Origin: Sulfurisoma sediminicola
GTDB lineage: Bacteria > Pseudomonadota > Gammaproteobacteria > Burkholderiales > Rhodocyclaceae
Direction: 5' to 3'
NCBI RefSeq assembly: GCF_003865015.1
Contig: NZ_BHVV01000001.1
Coordinates: 558,001 to 622,000, forward strand
Length of the DNA: 64,000 bases
Position 1 is the first letter of the stretch. Each line of letters opens with the position of its first letter. The position numbers and the translations under genes are program-made. Under the pieces are notes generated by a model. That model ran no database searches and was not told where the DNA came from. It was given only the letters and a program-made list of their open reading frames with translations. Below are positions 35,795 through 44,716 of this stretch, piece after piece.

Positions 35795-36831
35795 TTCCGG
35801 GCTTCTTCGGCGAGGCGGACCTTCTCGCCGGCGGTGAGCTTGAAGGCGCCGGCTGCGACGATCAGCTCGCCGGGATTCAGGCCGCTTTTCAGAACGGCAC
35901 CGCCGTCACCGAAGCGTTCGACCTCGACGGGGCGCTGCACCACCGTGGCGTCCTTCCCGATCACCCACACCGAGGCGGCATCGCCCTTCTGGATGAGGGC
36001 CGCCAGCGGCACCACGATGCGATCTGCGCCCGCGTCGGTGAAGGTCGCCGTCGCCGTCATGCCCAGCGCGATCGCCGGATCGGCGTCGACGATGCTGATC
36101 CGCGCGGCGAAGGTGCGGGTGGCCGAATCGGCGGCCGGAGCGAGTTCGCGCAGCACGCCCTTGTAACTCTTGCCGGCCCACAGCTCCACCGTAGCGCCGG
36201 CGCCGACTTTCAATCCGGCGATGCGGCTTTCCGGGATGCCGATCGCGACTTCGCGTTCGCCGTCGCGGGCCAGGCGGAACACGCCCTGCCCCGCGGAAAC
36301 CACCTGCCCCGGCTCGGCCAGTACGGCCGCGATGACGCCGGCGGCGTCCGCCGTCAGCATCGTATAGCCGGCCTGGTTCCTGGCAAGACCCGCCTGGGCG
36401 TCGGCGGCCTTGGCGGCAGCTTCCTTGGTATCGAGAGCGGCCTGGCTGATGAAGTTCTTCGCCCTGAGGTCCTGGGTGCGCTTGAGATCGGCCGCGGCCA
36501 ACGCACGGTTGGCTTCTGCCTGCGTGGCGGTGAGTTGCGCGTCGGCCGGATCGAGACGGGCCAGGGGCTGGCCGGCCCTGACATGCGCGCCGGCATCGAC
36601 CAGGCGCTCGACGATCTTGCCTCCCGTGCGGAAGCCCAGCGTCGATTCGTAGCGCGCGCGCACTTCGCCGCTGTAACGGTTCGATTGCGCCGTGTCGCCG
36701 GCGCCGACTTTCAGGGCCTTGACCAGCTTCGGCCCGGCCTGCTGCGCCTCGGGTGGCGGCGATTTCTCGCCGCATCCGGCCAGTGTCAACACGGCCGCAA
36801 TGGAAACGGCGAATGCGCTCAGGTTCATCAT
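35791..36831 (-). CDS. RND periplasmic adaptor lipoprotein (first pump)
   Basis: The 346-residue protein has a lipoprotein signal ending LTLAGC. It shows the lipoyl-type domain (GEVRARYESTLGFRTGGKIVERLVDAGAHVRAG), a coiled-coil hairpin (residues about 90 to 160) and a beta-barrel region with IVPLAALIQKGDAASVWV. It is a membrane-fusion protein joining the RND pump to the outer-membrane channel. The start is the first of two ATGs (36831); the overlap with the TetR stop reads ATGATGA. It is a direct target for the upstream repressor. Confidence 0.93.
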   Translation of the reverse strand: MMNLSAFAVSIAAVLTLAGCGEKSPPPEAQQAGPKLVKALKVGAGDTAQSNRYSGEVRARYESTLGFRTGGKIVERLVDAGAHVRAGQPLARLDPADAQLTATQAEANRALAAADLKRTQDLRAKNFISQAALDTKEAAAKAADAQAGLARNQAGYTMLTADAAGVIAAVLAEPGQVVSAGQGVFRLARDGEREVAIGIPESRIAGLKVGAGATVELWAGKSYKGVLRELAPAADSATRTFAARISIVDADPAIALGMTATATFTDAGADRIVVPLAALIQKGDAASVWVIGKDATVVQRPVEVERFGDGGAVLKSGLNPGELIVAAGAFKLTAGEKVRLAEEARK

Positions 36832-37481
36832 GATTCGTCCTTTTTCCTGGCGACGAGGCCATAGGTGAGAATTGCCAGCGCCTCGTCGAGAAACCGCCGG
36901 GGCTCGGGCAGGTCGGGCATGAAATGGCCGAAGGCGCGGCGCCAGATGATGATCGCGAACATCGGCGAGAACACGACGCGCGCCGCGAGCATCGGATCGA
37001 CCGGGTGAAATTCGCCGCGCTCGATGCCGATCTGGATCAGGCGCGCCACCGCGCGCTGGGCGCGTGAAATGATGGTCTCGTGAAACCAGCGTGCCACTTC
37101 CGGAAAGTTGCCCGATTCGGCGACCAGGATTTTCGGCACCGCGCCGAGCTGGGTCGTGCCGATGCGTTCCCACCAGCCGACGACGAAGCAGCGGAGCATT
37201 TCGGCTGCCGGCCGGGTGGGATCGTTGGCGATCGCCTCGACGGCCTCGACCGCCGGCGTCATCGCGGTCTCGATCGCCGCCTTGAACAGCGCTTCCTTGC
37301 TCTCGAAGTAGAGATAGACGGTGCCCTTGGAAACGCCGGCGCGGGCGGCGATCTCCTCGAGTCGCGTCGCCGCGAAACCCTTCTCGGCGAAGACCTCGAG
37401 CGCGGCCGCCAGCAGTTCGGCCGGCCGCGCTTCCTTGCGCCGCTGCCGCGGCTTGATCGCCGCATCCATGACTTCTGCCAT
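36828..37481 (-). CDS. TetR/AcrR-family transcriptional repressor
   Basis: The 217-residue protein has an HTH of the TetR type near residues 20 to 65: LAAALEVFAEKGFAATRLEE, IAARAGVSKGTVYLYFESKE. The ligand domain after it contains VGWWERIGTTQLG. Several start codons are possible (TTG 37502, GTG 37490, ATG 37481, ATG 37469). I chose ATG 37481 because the TTG lies inside the operator palindrome and close to the predicted start of transcription. It heads the adaptor-pump operon and most likely represses it, releasing DNA when it binds a pump substrate. Confidence 0.9.
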   Translation of the reverse strand: MAEVMDAAIKPRQRRKEARPAELLAAALEVFAEKGFAATRLEEIAARAGVSKGTVYLYFESKEALFKAAIETAMTPAVEAVEAIANDPTRPAAEMLRCFVVGWWERIGTTQLGAVPKILVAESGNFPEVARWFHETIISRAQRAVARLIQIGIERGEFHPVDPMLAARVVFSPMFAIIIWRRAFGHFMPDLPEPRRFLDEALAILTYGLVARKKDES

Positions 37482-37497
37482 TGCCGCCACATCCCGC

Positions 37498-37533
37498 CTC
37501 AATAAATTACCGACCGGTCAGTAATTTATTGAG
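37498..37533. promoter_or_regulatory. 36-bp palindromic operator of the TetR-efflux operon
   Basis: The arms ctcaataaattac (37498-37510) and gtaatttattgag (37521-37533) are exact inverses, and the core gaccggtc (37512-37519) is itself a palindrome. Only one base pair of 18 differs (c at 37511, a at 37520). The core matches the GACCGGTC type used by many TetR repressors. It covers the -10 region of the predicted promoter, as expected for repression. No T-run follows, so a terminator is unlikely. Confidence 0.85.
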
Positions 37534-37551
37534 GACCGGCCGCCCTGTCAA
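37523..37551 (-). promoter_or_regulatory. Predicted promoter of the TetR-RND operon
   Basis: On the minus strand TTGACA (37551-37546) is followed by exactly 17 bases and then TAAATT (37528-37523), four of six matches. The -35 overlaps the stop codon of the second RND pump, and the -10 lies in an arm of the palindrome. Transcription would start near 37516. Confidence 0.7.
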
Positions 37552-40500
37552 GCGTGGGGTTTGGGCAGCAGCTTCTGGAGACGGTGGATGGCGTCGTCGA
37601 CGTAGGTGAAAACGACCGGGATGACCAGCAGGCTGAGGAAGGTCGAGGTGATCAGGCCGCCGATGACCACGATGGCCATCGGCGCGCGGAAGCTGGGGTC
37701 CGTGCCCAGCCCGATGGCGATGGGGATCATGCCGGCGCCCATGGCGACGGTGGTCATCACGATGGGCCGGGCGCGCTTGCGGCAGGCGTCGAGCAGGGCA
37801 TGCCAGCGGTCCAGCCCGTGCTCGCGGCGGGCGAGCACGACGTAGTCGATCAGCAGGATGGAGTTCTTGGTGGCGATGCCCATCAGCATGATCAGGCCGA
37901 TCATCGACGGCATCGACAGCGCCGACTGCGTGACGAACAGCGCGAGGAAGGCGCCCGGCACGGAAAGCACCAGCGCGGCGAGGATGGTCGCCGGCTGCAC
38001 GAAGTCCTTGAACAGCAGCACCAGCACCACGTAGATGCAGAGCACGCCGGTCGCCATGGCGAGGCTGAAGCTGGCGAACAGCTCGCCCATCGCCTCGGCG
38101 TCGCCGACCGTGGTCTGCAGGATGCCCGGCGGCAGCTGCTTGAGGCTGGGCAGGGCCAGCGCCAGTTTTTCCACGTCGCCCAGCGGCTGCTGGTTGAGCT
38201 CGATCTCGAAGTTGATGTTGCGCAGCCGGTCGTAGCGGTCGATCTCGGCCGGGCCGCCGGTGATCGAGAGGCTGGCGACGTTGCCTATCATCACCGGCCC
38301 GTGCTTGCCGGGCACGGTCAGCCGCTCGAGCAGGTTCAGGTCCTGGCGGGCTTCGACCGGCAGCTTGACGACGATGGGCACCTGCCGCTGGGCGAGGTTG
38401 AGCTTGGCGATGCTCTGGTCGTAATCACCAGCCGTGGCGATGCGCAGCACGTCGGCGATGGCCGCCGAGGTGACGCCGAGGTCGGCCATGCGGGCAAAGT
38501 CGGGGCGCACCAACAGCTCGGGCCGGGTCAGGCTGGCCGTGGAGGTGACGGCGCCGATGCCAGGGAGGGTGCGCAGTTCGCGCTCGACGGTACGGGCATG
38601 TTCGGTGAGCAGCGGCCCGTTCTCGCTCGCCAGCACCAGCACGTACTTCTGCCCGCTGGAACCGCCGAAACCGACCTTGACCTGAGCGCCCGGCAGCAGC
38701 GCCAGCGCCTCGCGCAACTGGCCTTCCACCGCCTCCTTCTTGACGCCGCCGCGATCCTTGCGCGGTGTCATGTTGATGGTCAGCGTGGCCTTGCGCACCT
38801 CCGATGCACCGCGCGGCGCGAAGGGGTCGGAACCGGACGCACCGCCGCCGATCGCGGTATAGACCATCTTCACGTGCGGATGCTTCTCGACGATGCGGCG
38901 CGCGGCCTCGGCGGCGGCAAAGGTTTCCTTGAAGGTGCTGCCGGGTTGCAGCGAGATATAGACCTGCGTCTGCGACAGGTCGTCCGGAGGCATGAAGCCG
39001 GTGGGCAGCAGCGGCACCAGCGCGAAGGAGCCGAAGAAGAAAACGAGCGCGCCCAGCGTGGTCTGCAGGCGATGCCTGAGGCACCACGCCGCCCAGCCGG
39101 TGTAGATCTCCATCCAGCGCGGCTCGTGGTGGTCCTTGCCCGGCGGGCGCAGGATGTAGGCGGCCATCATCGGCGTCAGCATGCGCGCGACGACCAGCGA
39201 GAAGAAGACGGCGATGGCCGCGGTCCAGCCGAACTGGACGAAGAACTTGCCCGCCACGCCGCTCATGAAGGCCGTGGGCAGGAAGACCGCGATGAGTGTA
39301 AACGTCGTGGCGATCACGGCCAGGCCGATTTCGTCGGCCGCCTCCATCGCTGCCTGGTAGGGCGTCTTGCCCAGCGCCAAGTGGCGCATGATGTTCTCGA
39401 TCTCGACGATGGCGTCGTCGACGAGGATGCCTACGATCAGCGACATCGACAGCAGCGTCACCACGTTGAGCGAAAAGCCCATCAGGTACATCACGCCGAA
39501 GGTCGGGATGGCCGACAGCGGCAGGGCCGTGGCCGAAACCACGGTGGCCCGCCAGTCGCGCAGGAACAGCCAGACCACGAGCACGGCGAGCAGCGCTCCC
39601 TCGATCAGCAGCGCCATCGAGCCCTCGAAGTTCTCCACCACGGGATCGACGAAGTTGAAGGCTTCGGTGATGGTGATGTCGGCGTGTTCGGACTTGAGCT
39701 TTGCCAGCGCGGCGCGCACGCCGTCGGCGACCTCGACCTCGCCGGCGCCGCGGCTGCGGACGATCTCGAAGCCGACCACCGGCTTGCCGTTGAGCAGCGC
39801 CGCCGAGCGCTGCTCGGCCACGGTGTCGCTGACGGTGGCCAACTCGTTCAGCCGCACGCGGCGCCCGTCGGCCAGCGCGATTTCCATGGCGCCGATTTCC
39901 TCGGCGGACTGCACGGTGGCGATGGTGCGCACCGACTGCTCGGCGCCGCCGACATCGGCGCGCCCACCCGAGGCCTCCTGCTGGATCTGCCGCAGCTGGC
40001 GCGAAACGTCGGACGCCGTGGCGCGCAGCGCCAGCAGCCGCGCCGGGTCGAGCTCGACGCGGATCTCGCGGGTGGCGCCGCCGACGCGCGACACAGCACC
40101 GACGCCGCGCACGCTGAGCATGGCCTTGGTCACCGTGTTGTCGACGAACCACGACAGGGCCTCGTCGTCCATGCGGGATGACGCGACGGTATAGGTGAGG
40201 ATGGGCGAACCGGAGAGGCTGACCTTGGTGATCACCGGGTCCTTCAGATCGCCCGGCAGATCGGCGCGGATGCGCGAGATGGCATCGCGGACATCGTCGA
40301 CAGCCTCCTGCGGCAGCTTTTCCAGGCGGAATTCGACCGTGACGGTGGCCGTGCCGTCCTGCACCTTGGTGTAGATGTGCTTGAGATTCTGCAGCGTGGC
40401 CACCGAGTTCTCGATTTTGCGCGCCACCTCGGTTTCCATCTGCGCCGGCGCGGCACCGGGCAGGCTGGCGGTGACGGTGACCGTCGGCAGGTCGATGTCC

Positions 40501-40613
40501 GGGAACTGCTGGATCTTCATGCCCTTGAAGGCCATCACCCCGAACAGGGTGATCATGATGAACAGCAACACCGCCGGGATCGGGTTGCGGATCGACCAGG
40601 CGGAGACGTTCAT
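37548..40613 (-). CDS. RND efflux pump inner-membrane subunit (second pump)
   Basis: The 1021-residue protein opens MNVSAWSIRNPIPAVLLFIM, close to HAE-1/MdtB-type pumps. Relay acids appear in VGILVDDAIVEIENI and the conserved lysine in MGIATKNSILLIDYV. There is the large periplasmic domain pair and twelve hydrophobic helices. It is therefore a complete pump with the canonical charge residues, unlike the first pump where arginine replaces lysine. The start overlaps its adaptor's stop by four bases. Substrate not predictable; multidrug or solvent efflux is typical. Confidence 0.95.
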   Translation of the reverse strand: MNVSAWSIRNPIPAVLLFIMITLFGVMAFKGMKIQQFPDIDLPTVTVTASLPGAAPAQMETEVARKIENSVATLQNLKHIYTKVQDGTATVTVEFRLEKLPQEAVDDVRDAISRIRADLPGDLKDPVITKVSLSGSPILTYTVASSRMDDEALSWFVDNTVTKAMLSVRGVGAVSRVGGATREIRVELDPARLLALRATASDVSRQLRQIQQEASGGRADVGGAEQSVRTIATVQSAEEIGAMEIALADGRRVRLNELATVSDTVAEQRSAALLNGKPVVGFEIVRSRGAGEVEVADGVRAALAKLKSEHADITITEAFNFVDPVVENFEGSMALLIEGALLAVLVVWLFLRDWRATVVSATALPLSAIPTFGVMYLMGFSLNVVTLLSMSLIVGILVDDAIVEIENIMRHLALGKTPYQAAMEAADEIGLAVIATTFTLIAVFLPTAFMSGVAGKFFVQFGWTAAIAVFFSLVVARMLTPMMAAYILRPPGKDHHEPRWMEIYTGWAAWCLRHRLQTTLGALVFFFGSFALVPLLPTGFMPPDDLSQTQVYISLQPGSTFKETFAAAEAARRIVEKHPHVKMVYTAIGGGASGSDPFAPRGASEVRKATLTINMTPRKDRGGVKKEAVEGQLREALALLPGAQVKVGFGGSSGQKYVLVLASENGPLLTEHARTVERELRTLPGIGAVTSTASLTRPELLVRPDFARMADLGVTSAAIADVLRIATAGDYDQSIAKLNLAQRQVPIVVKLPVEARQDLNLLERLTVPGKHGPVMIGNVASLSITGGPAEIDRYDRLRNINFEIELNQQPLGDVEKLALALPSLKQLPPGILQTTVGDAEAMGELFASFSLAMATGVLCIYVVLVLLFKDFVQPATILAALVLSVPGAFLALFVTQSALSMPSMIGLIMLMGIATKNSILLIDYVVLARREHGLDRWHALLDACRKRARPIVMTTVAMGAGMIPIAIGLGTDPSFRAPMAIVVIGGLITSTFLSLLVIPVVFTYVDDAIHRLQKLLPKPHA

Positions 40614-41731
40614 GGCTTGGCGGCTGGCGTCGTTGGGGCTGCGGCCTGGGCGGGAACGATGCGTACGGTGTCGCCGTCGGCGAGGAAGCCGACGCCGCCG
40701 GCCACGACCTGGGCCTTGGCGTCGAGCCGGCCGATCTCGATGCGCTCGGCGCTACGGCGGCCCGTGGTCACCTTGAGCTGGGCAACCTTGTCACCCTCGA
40801 CGCGGAAGACGTAGGCGAAACCTTCGCGCAGCAGCACGGCCGACTGCGGCAGGGTCATCGCCGGGCTCTGGCCGAGGCGGAATTCGCCCCGCGCGAACAT
40901 GCCGGCGCCGAGCTTGCCGGCGGCCTCCGCCGGCAGGTCGACATAGACCAGCGCGTTGAGCGTCTGCGGATCGACGGTCGGCGCCACGGCGCGCACCACG
41001 CCCGCGACTTCCTCGCCGTTCGGACTGGTCAGCGTCGCCGCCTGGCCCGGCTTGAGCCGCGCGACTTCGGCCGCGGTGACTTCGGCGCGCCATTCCAGCC
41101 GGCCGCCGCGGATCAGGCGGAACAGTTCCTGCCCCGGCTGGGTCAGCGTGCCGACCGTCGCGCTGCGCGCCGAGATGATGCCATCGTCGGGCGCCAGCAC
41201 CGTGGCCTTGGAACGCTTCAGTTCGGCCGAGTGCAGCCGCGCCCTGGCGGCATCGAGGCGGGCCAGCGCGGTGTCGGCGGCAGTCTGGGTCTGGGTGTTC
41301 TGCTGCGCGCTGTAGAAGCCCTTCGCCGTCAGCTGCTTCGCCCGCTCATGATTGGCCCGCGCTTCGGCCAGCGTGGCCTCGGCTTCGGCGACGCTGGCGC
41401 GGACCTCGGCGAATTCGCTTTCCACCGTGTCCGCTGCGATGCGTGCCAGCACCTGGCCCTTCTTCACCACGTCGCCGACGCTGGCGCGCACCTCGGTGAT
41501 GCGGTAGTTGCTGATCTCCGGGCCGATGACCGCCTCCTGCCAGGCCGCGACGTTGCCGCTGGCCTTGAGGGTCTGCGGCCAGTCGAGCGGCTGCGGCGTC
41601 GTGGTCGCCACGGTCAGCGCCGGCTTGGCGGCGGCCTTGGCTTGCATTGCCGACGGCTTGGCGCCTTCCTTTGGTGCTTCGCCGCAGGCGGCGAGCATCA
41701 GCGCTAGCAGCGCCGTGAGGGTGTATTTCAT
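40610..41731 (-). CDS. RND periplasmic adaptor lipoprotein (second pump)
   Basis: The 373-residue protein has a lipoprotein signal (LTALLALMLAAC). The membrane-fusion domains follow in order: VAAWQEAVIGPEISNYRI and VGDVVKKGQVLARI for the lipoyl half, an alanine-rich coiled coil, then LEWRAEVTAAEVARLKPGQ and TLPQSAVLLREGFAYVF. The start is ATG 41731; an open frame to 41770 is less likely because it precedes the signal. It is the first gene of the second RND operon, and 60 bases separate it from the LON-domain gene. No separate outer-membrane component is found, so it may share the TolC-type protein downstream. Confidence 0.92.
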   Translation of the reverse strand: MKYTLTALLALMLAACGEAPKEGAKPSAMQAKAAAKPALTVATTTPQPLDWPQTLKASGNVAAWQEAVIGPEISNYRITEVRASVGDVVKKGQVLARIAADTVESEFAEVRASVAEAEATLAEARANHERAKQLTAKGFYSAQQNTQTQTAADTALARLDAARARLHSAELKRSKATVLAPDDGIISARSATVGTLTQPGQELFRLIRGGRLEWRAEVTAAEVARLKPGQAATLTSPNGEEVAGVVRAVAPTVDPQTLNALVYVDLPAEAAGKLGAGMFARGEFRLGQSPAMTLPQSAVLLREGFAYVFRVEGDKVAQLKVTTGRRSAERIEIGRLDAKAQVVAGGVGFLADGDTVRIVPAQAAAPTTPAAKP

Positions 41732-41791
41732 GTTCGAACCTGGATCGAGATACGCCGCATTTTCCCGCATCCCGGCTGCCGGCGCGAAGGC

Positions 41792-42379
41792 TCAGGCCAG
41801 CTTCTTTTGCATCAGGTACTTTTTGACGATGGCCAGCAACGAGGACGCGTCGTCGAGCTCGAGCAGCATCTGCCGCGCGGTGTTCGGAATGGGCAGCACC
41901 TCGCAGAAGCGGTGGCCGACCCACGCCGCGTCGTCGAAGCGGTGCGGCGCCGGCGGCCCGGCCGCGCCCAGATCCGCGACGATGGCGCGCAGCAGCGCCA
42001 CCAGCCCGGCGCAGTCGGGTGGTATCGGCTGCCGCGGCAGATCCGGCAGCAGCTCGATCTCGCCCTGGACCAGGCCCGAGGACTCGGCCCAGTGGCGCCG
42101 CACGCGAAAACGTTCGCCGCCGTGCACCACCACCTGCAGCACGCCGAACTGTTCCATGTCCCACTTCGCGATCCGCGCCAGCGTGCCCACGGCATACGGC
42201 TCGGCCGCCGCGCCGACTTCCTGGCCCTGCGCGATCAGGCAGACGCCGAAGGGCGCCTCGACCTTGAGGCAGGTCTTGGCCATGTCCATGTAGCGCTGCT
42301 CGAAGATCTTCAGCGGCAGCGCGCCGCCGGGGAAGAGCACCGTTTGCAGCGGGAACAGCGGGATCGTCAGCGAACTCAC
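41792..42379 (-). CDS. LON N-terminal-domain (peptidase S16-like) protein
   Basis: The 195-residue protein consists of one LON substrate-binding domain: SLTIPLFPLQTVLFPGGALPL, KIFEQRYMDM, FGVCLI and GTLARI. It lacks the AAA+ and peptidase parts of Lon, so it cannot act as a protease. The start GTG 42379 overlaps the ubiX stop (GTGA). Such stand-alone proteins are common in proteobacteria and their role is not known. Confidence 0.9.
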   Translation of the reverse strand: MSSLTIPLFPLQTVLFPGGALPLKIFEQRYMDMAKTCLKVEAPFGVCLIAQGQEVGAAAEPYAVGTLARIAKWDMEQFGVLQVVVHGGERFRVRRHWAESSGLVQGEIELLPDLPRQPIPPDCAGLVALLRAIVADLGAAGPPAPHRFDDAAWVGHRFCEVLPIPNTARQMLLELDDASSLLAIVKKYLMQKKLA

Positions 42380-42978
42380 TCGCCCCACCGCGCCATGAGT
42401 TGGTGCGGCACGTCGAGCTGGTCGAGAATGCGGGCGACGACGAAGTCGACGACGCCCTGCACGTCCCGCGGATGGTGGTAGAAGCCGGGGTTGGGCGGCA
42501 GGATCACGGCGCCGGCCCGCGTCAGCTTGAGCATGTTCTCGAGATGGATGGCCGAGAACGGCGTCTCGCGCGGCACCAGGATCAGCTTGCGGCCCTCCTT
42601 CAGCACCACGTCGGCGCCACGCGTCACCAGGTCGCGCGCCATGCCCGCCGCCACCTCGGCCAGCGTGCCCATGGTGCAGGGGCAGATCACATAGGCGTCG
42701 GGCGGGTTCGAACCCGAGGCCAGCGGCGCGTTCCAGTCGTCGCGACCGAAGACGCGCAGCTGGTCGTCGGCCGCGCCGAACATCTCGGCGAACAGCCGCT
42801 GCGCCTCGCGCGGCTGCGCCGGCAGTACCAGATCCATCTCCTGCCTGGCGACGATCTGCGCCGCCTGCGAATAGATGAGCCAGACGCGGACGCCCGCCTT
42901 GAGCAGGCATTCGACGAGGCGCACGCCGTAGGGCATGCCGGAGGCGCCGGTGAAGGCGACGGCGACGGTTTGGGTCAT
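42376..42978 (-). CDS. ubiX: Flavin prenyltransferase
   Basis: The 200-residue protein has the UbiX opening VAVAFTGASGMPYGVRL. It also has CPCTMGTLAEVAAGMARDL, VLVPRETPFSAIHLENML, and the end PGFYHHPRDVQGVVDFVVARILDQL. The enzyme joins dimethylallyl phosphate to FMN to make the prenylated cofactor needed by UbiD decarboxylases, for ubiquinone synthesis and aromatic catabolism. The start overlaps the stop of the Gx-transporter gene as ATGA. Confidence 0.95.
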   Translation of the reverse strand: MTQTVAVAFTGASGMPYGVRLVECLLKAGVRVWLIYSQAAQIVARQEMDLVLPAQPREAQRLFAEMFGAADDQLRVFGRDDWNAPLASGSNPPDAYVICPCTMGTLAEVAAGMARDLVTRGADVVLKEGRKLILVPRETPFSAIHLENMLKLTRAGAVILPPNPGFYHHPRDVQGVVDFVVARILDQLDVPHQLMARWGE

Positions 42979-43505
42979 TTTTCGGATTCCAGCAGCTTGG
43001 CGGCGATCAGGCCATTGACGATGCCGAACAATAGCGCAGCGCCGGCGAAAACGGGGACCAGGTGGAACACGCCGTCGTGCGGCACCAGCCACAGCCGCAC
43101 CAGCACGAGTTGCCCGGCGATGTGGGCGAAGGCCGAAGCCACGCTGTGGCTGACCGGGCCGAACAGGCCGCGCGGCAGGCGGCTGGCGACCGCCAGCACG
43201 GCGAGGCTGAGCAGTGCGCCGGTCAGCGACAGCCAGAATCCCGGTGCCAGGAACTGCCCCACCAGCAGGCTGCCGGCCAGCACCCGCAGCAACGTCACCC
43301 ACGCCGCCTCGCGCCAGCCGTGGCGCCAGAGCACGATCAGCGTCACGATGTTGGCCAGCCCCGGCTTGACGCCGGGCAGCGGCGAGGGAATCGCCGCCTC
43401 GGCGATGGTCAACACGATGGCCGCCGCCGCATAGCGCGCGATGCGGCGGTCGGCCGCCGTGACCTCCAGCTCAATAGTTGAGGCTGTCAAAGCCGCTCCC
43501 TTCAC
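42975..43505 (-). CDS. Gx-transporter-family membrane protein
   Basis: The 176-residue protein has five or six hydrophobic helices. The pattern IPSPLPGVKPGLANIVTLIVLW is characteristic of the Gx transporter (heptaprenyl-diphosphate-synthase-component-I-like) family, a small S-component-like membrane protein. The start is GTG 43505; this overlaps the NusG-II gene by 35 bases, and a TTG at 43490 would shorten that. It forms a tight pair with the NusG-II protein, as seen in many bacteria. The substrate is not known; a prenyl or flavin-related small molecule is suggested only by the ubiX neighbour. Confidence 0.85.
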   Translation of the reverse strand: MKGAALTASTIELEVTAADRRIARYAAAAIVLTIAEAAIPSPLPGVKPGLANIVTLIVLWRHGWREAAWVTLLRVLAGSLLVGQFLAPGFWLSLTGALLSLAVLAVASRLPRGLFGPVSHSVASAFAHIAGQLVLVRLWLVPHDGVFHLVPVFAGAALLFGIVNGLIAAKLLESEK

Positions 43506-43863
43506 CTCTCGACCCGGAAAGCTGCAGGCTCACGTGGTTGGGAGCGCAGATCGCGATGGAATTGGGCCTTGTGAGCCAGCCCTGCAGCACGCAGTACTGG
43601 CGCGGCCCGGGGTCGGAAGCCACGCGGGCACGGCCCGGCTGCACCTCGATCACCGTGTTGCCGAGCGGCCCCTTGACCTCCAGCTTGCGCGGTGCGGTGA
43701 GCGGCAGCTCCGCCACCACCGTGCCGTCGCGCTTGATCACCGCCAGGGCGGCGGCTCCGCTGCTCCAGAGCAATGGCACCGAAGCGCCGACCGCCGCCAG
43801 CCCGGCCAGCATCACCAGCCAGTCGCCGGGCCGCAGCAGCGCGAGCCAGGGGCGCACGCTCAA
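43471..43863 (-). CDS. NusG domain II-containing protein
   Basis: The 130-residue protein has an N-terminal membrane helix ([19 protein letters not shown]) and a NusG-II beta domain: [13 protein letters not shown], then [11 protein letters not shown] and [21 protein letters not shown]. The start is a TTG at 43863 that overlaps the rapZ stop by four bases. It is probably a periplasm-facing, membrane-anchored domain. It commonly occurs next to the Gx-transporter protein, and its function is uncharacterised. Confidence 0.85.
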   Translation of the reverse strand: MSVRPWLALLRPGDWLVMLAGLAAVGASVPLLWSSGAAALAVIKRDGTVVAELPLTAPRKLEVKGPLGNTVIEVQPGRARVASDPGPRQYCVLQGWLTRPNSIAICAPNHVSLQLSGSRGEGSGFDSLNY

Positions 43864-44705
43864 CCGGCCAGCGTGCGGTGGCGCACCAGCACCCGCAGCG
43901 ACGCTTTGAAACGCGCGGCGAGGTGTTCGGCGAAATACACCGAGCGGTGCTGGCCGCCGGTGCAGCCGACGGCGACGGTGAGATAGGAGCGGTTGTCGCG
44001 TATGTAGTTGGGCAGCCAGCGCTCGATGAAGTCGCCGATGTCGCCGAGCATGCGCGCCACCTCGGGCTGCGCCTCGAGGAAACTGACCACGTCGGCATCG
44101 CGCCCGGTCAGCGGCCGCAGCAGCGGGTCGTAGTGCGGATTGGGCAGGCAGCGCACGTCGAACACCAGGTCGGCGTCGAGCGGAATGCCGTGCTTGAAGC
44201 CGAAGGACTCGAACAGCAGCGTGAGCCCCGCGCGCTCGTCGAGCTCGGCGAAGTCCTTGATCATCGCCCGCAGCGCATTGGGACGGATGTTGCTGGTGTC
44301 GATGCGGTGGCCCAGCGAGGCCAGGTTCTCCAGCGCGTCGCGCTCGTGGCGGATCGCCTCGGCCAGCGTCGTGTCTTCGCCCGCCATCGGGTGGCGCCGC
44401 CGCGTCTCGGAAAAACGCTGGATCAGCACCTCGTCGCGCGCGTCGAGAAACACGAAGCGCAGCTCGATGCCCGGCCGCTGCTGCAGCTCGCGCAGCTGCG
44501 CCGGCAGCCCGGCGATGCTCGCCCCGCCGCGCATGTCCATCGCCACCGCCACCCGCGTCGAACCCTCGCCATGGAGCTGCCCCACCAGCTGCGGCAGCAG
44601 CGGCGACGGCAGGTTGTCGACGCAGAAATAGCCGGCGTCCTCGAGCACGTTGAGGGCGATCGACTTGCCGGAACCGGAGAGGCCGCTGATGAGAAGGAGC
44701 TGCAT
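43860..44705 (-). CDS. rapZ: RNase adapter protein RapZ (YvcJ-like)
   Basis: The 281-residue protein has the P-loop [17 protein letters not shown]. The conserved middle [13 protein letters not shown] and the C-terminal half with [23 protein letters not shown] and [17 protein letters not shown] are intact. In Enterobacteria RapZ senses glucosamine-6-phosphate and directs RNase E to GlmZ; in betaproteobacteria the target is less clear. The start ATG 44705 lies 11 bases after the higA stop, so the toxin-antitoxin pair sits directly upstream. An open frame to 44852 is a shadow of higA. Confidence 0.95.
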   Translation of the reverse strand: MQLLLISGLSGSGKSIALNVLEDAGYFCVDNLPSPLLPQLVGQLHGEGSTRVAVAMDMRGGASIAGLPAQLRELQQRPGIELRFVFLDARDEVLIQRFSETRRRHPMAGEDTTLAEAIRHERDALENLASLGHRIDTSNIRPNALRAMIKDFAELDERAGLTLLFESFGFKHGIPLDADLVFDVRCLPNPHYDPLLRPLTGRDADVVSFLEAQPEVARMLGDIGDFIERWLPNYIRDNRSYLTVAVGCTGGQHRSVYFAEHLAARFKASLRVLVRHRTLAG

Positions 44706-44716
44706 GCGATGTTCGA

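Noticed and set aside
32003-36166. Plus-strand open frame of 1387 codons opposite the RND pump and adaptor
   Set aside because: It lies antisense to a well-conserved pump, adaptor and pcm, has histidine- and arginine-rich low-complexity sequence, and no family match. High G+C leaves few stops in that frame.
37498-37533. The 36-bp palindrome as an intrinsic terminator of the second pump operon
   Set aside because: No T-run follows the stem on the minus strand and the repeat covers a good promoter, so an operator is more likely.
37554-40181. Plus-strand open frame of 875 codons opposite the second pump
   Set aside because: It is a GC-driven shadow with no protein-like pattern, entirely inside a confident gene on the other strand.
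42704-42715. GGGTTCGAACCC, resembling a tRNA T-arm
   Set aside because: It lies within the ubiX coding region and no acceptor, D or anticodon arm can be found around it.
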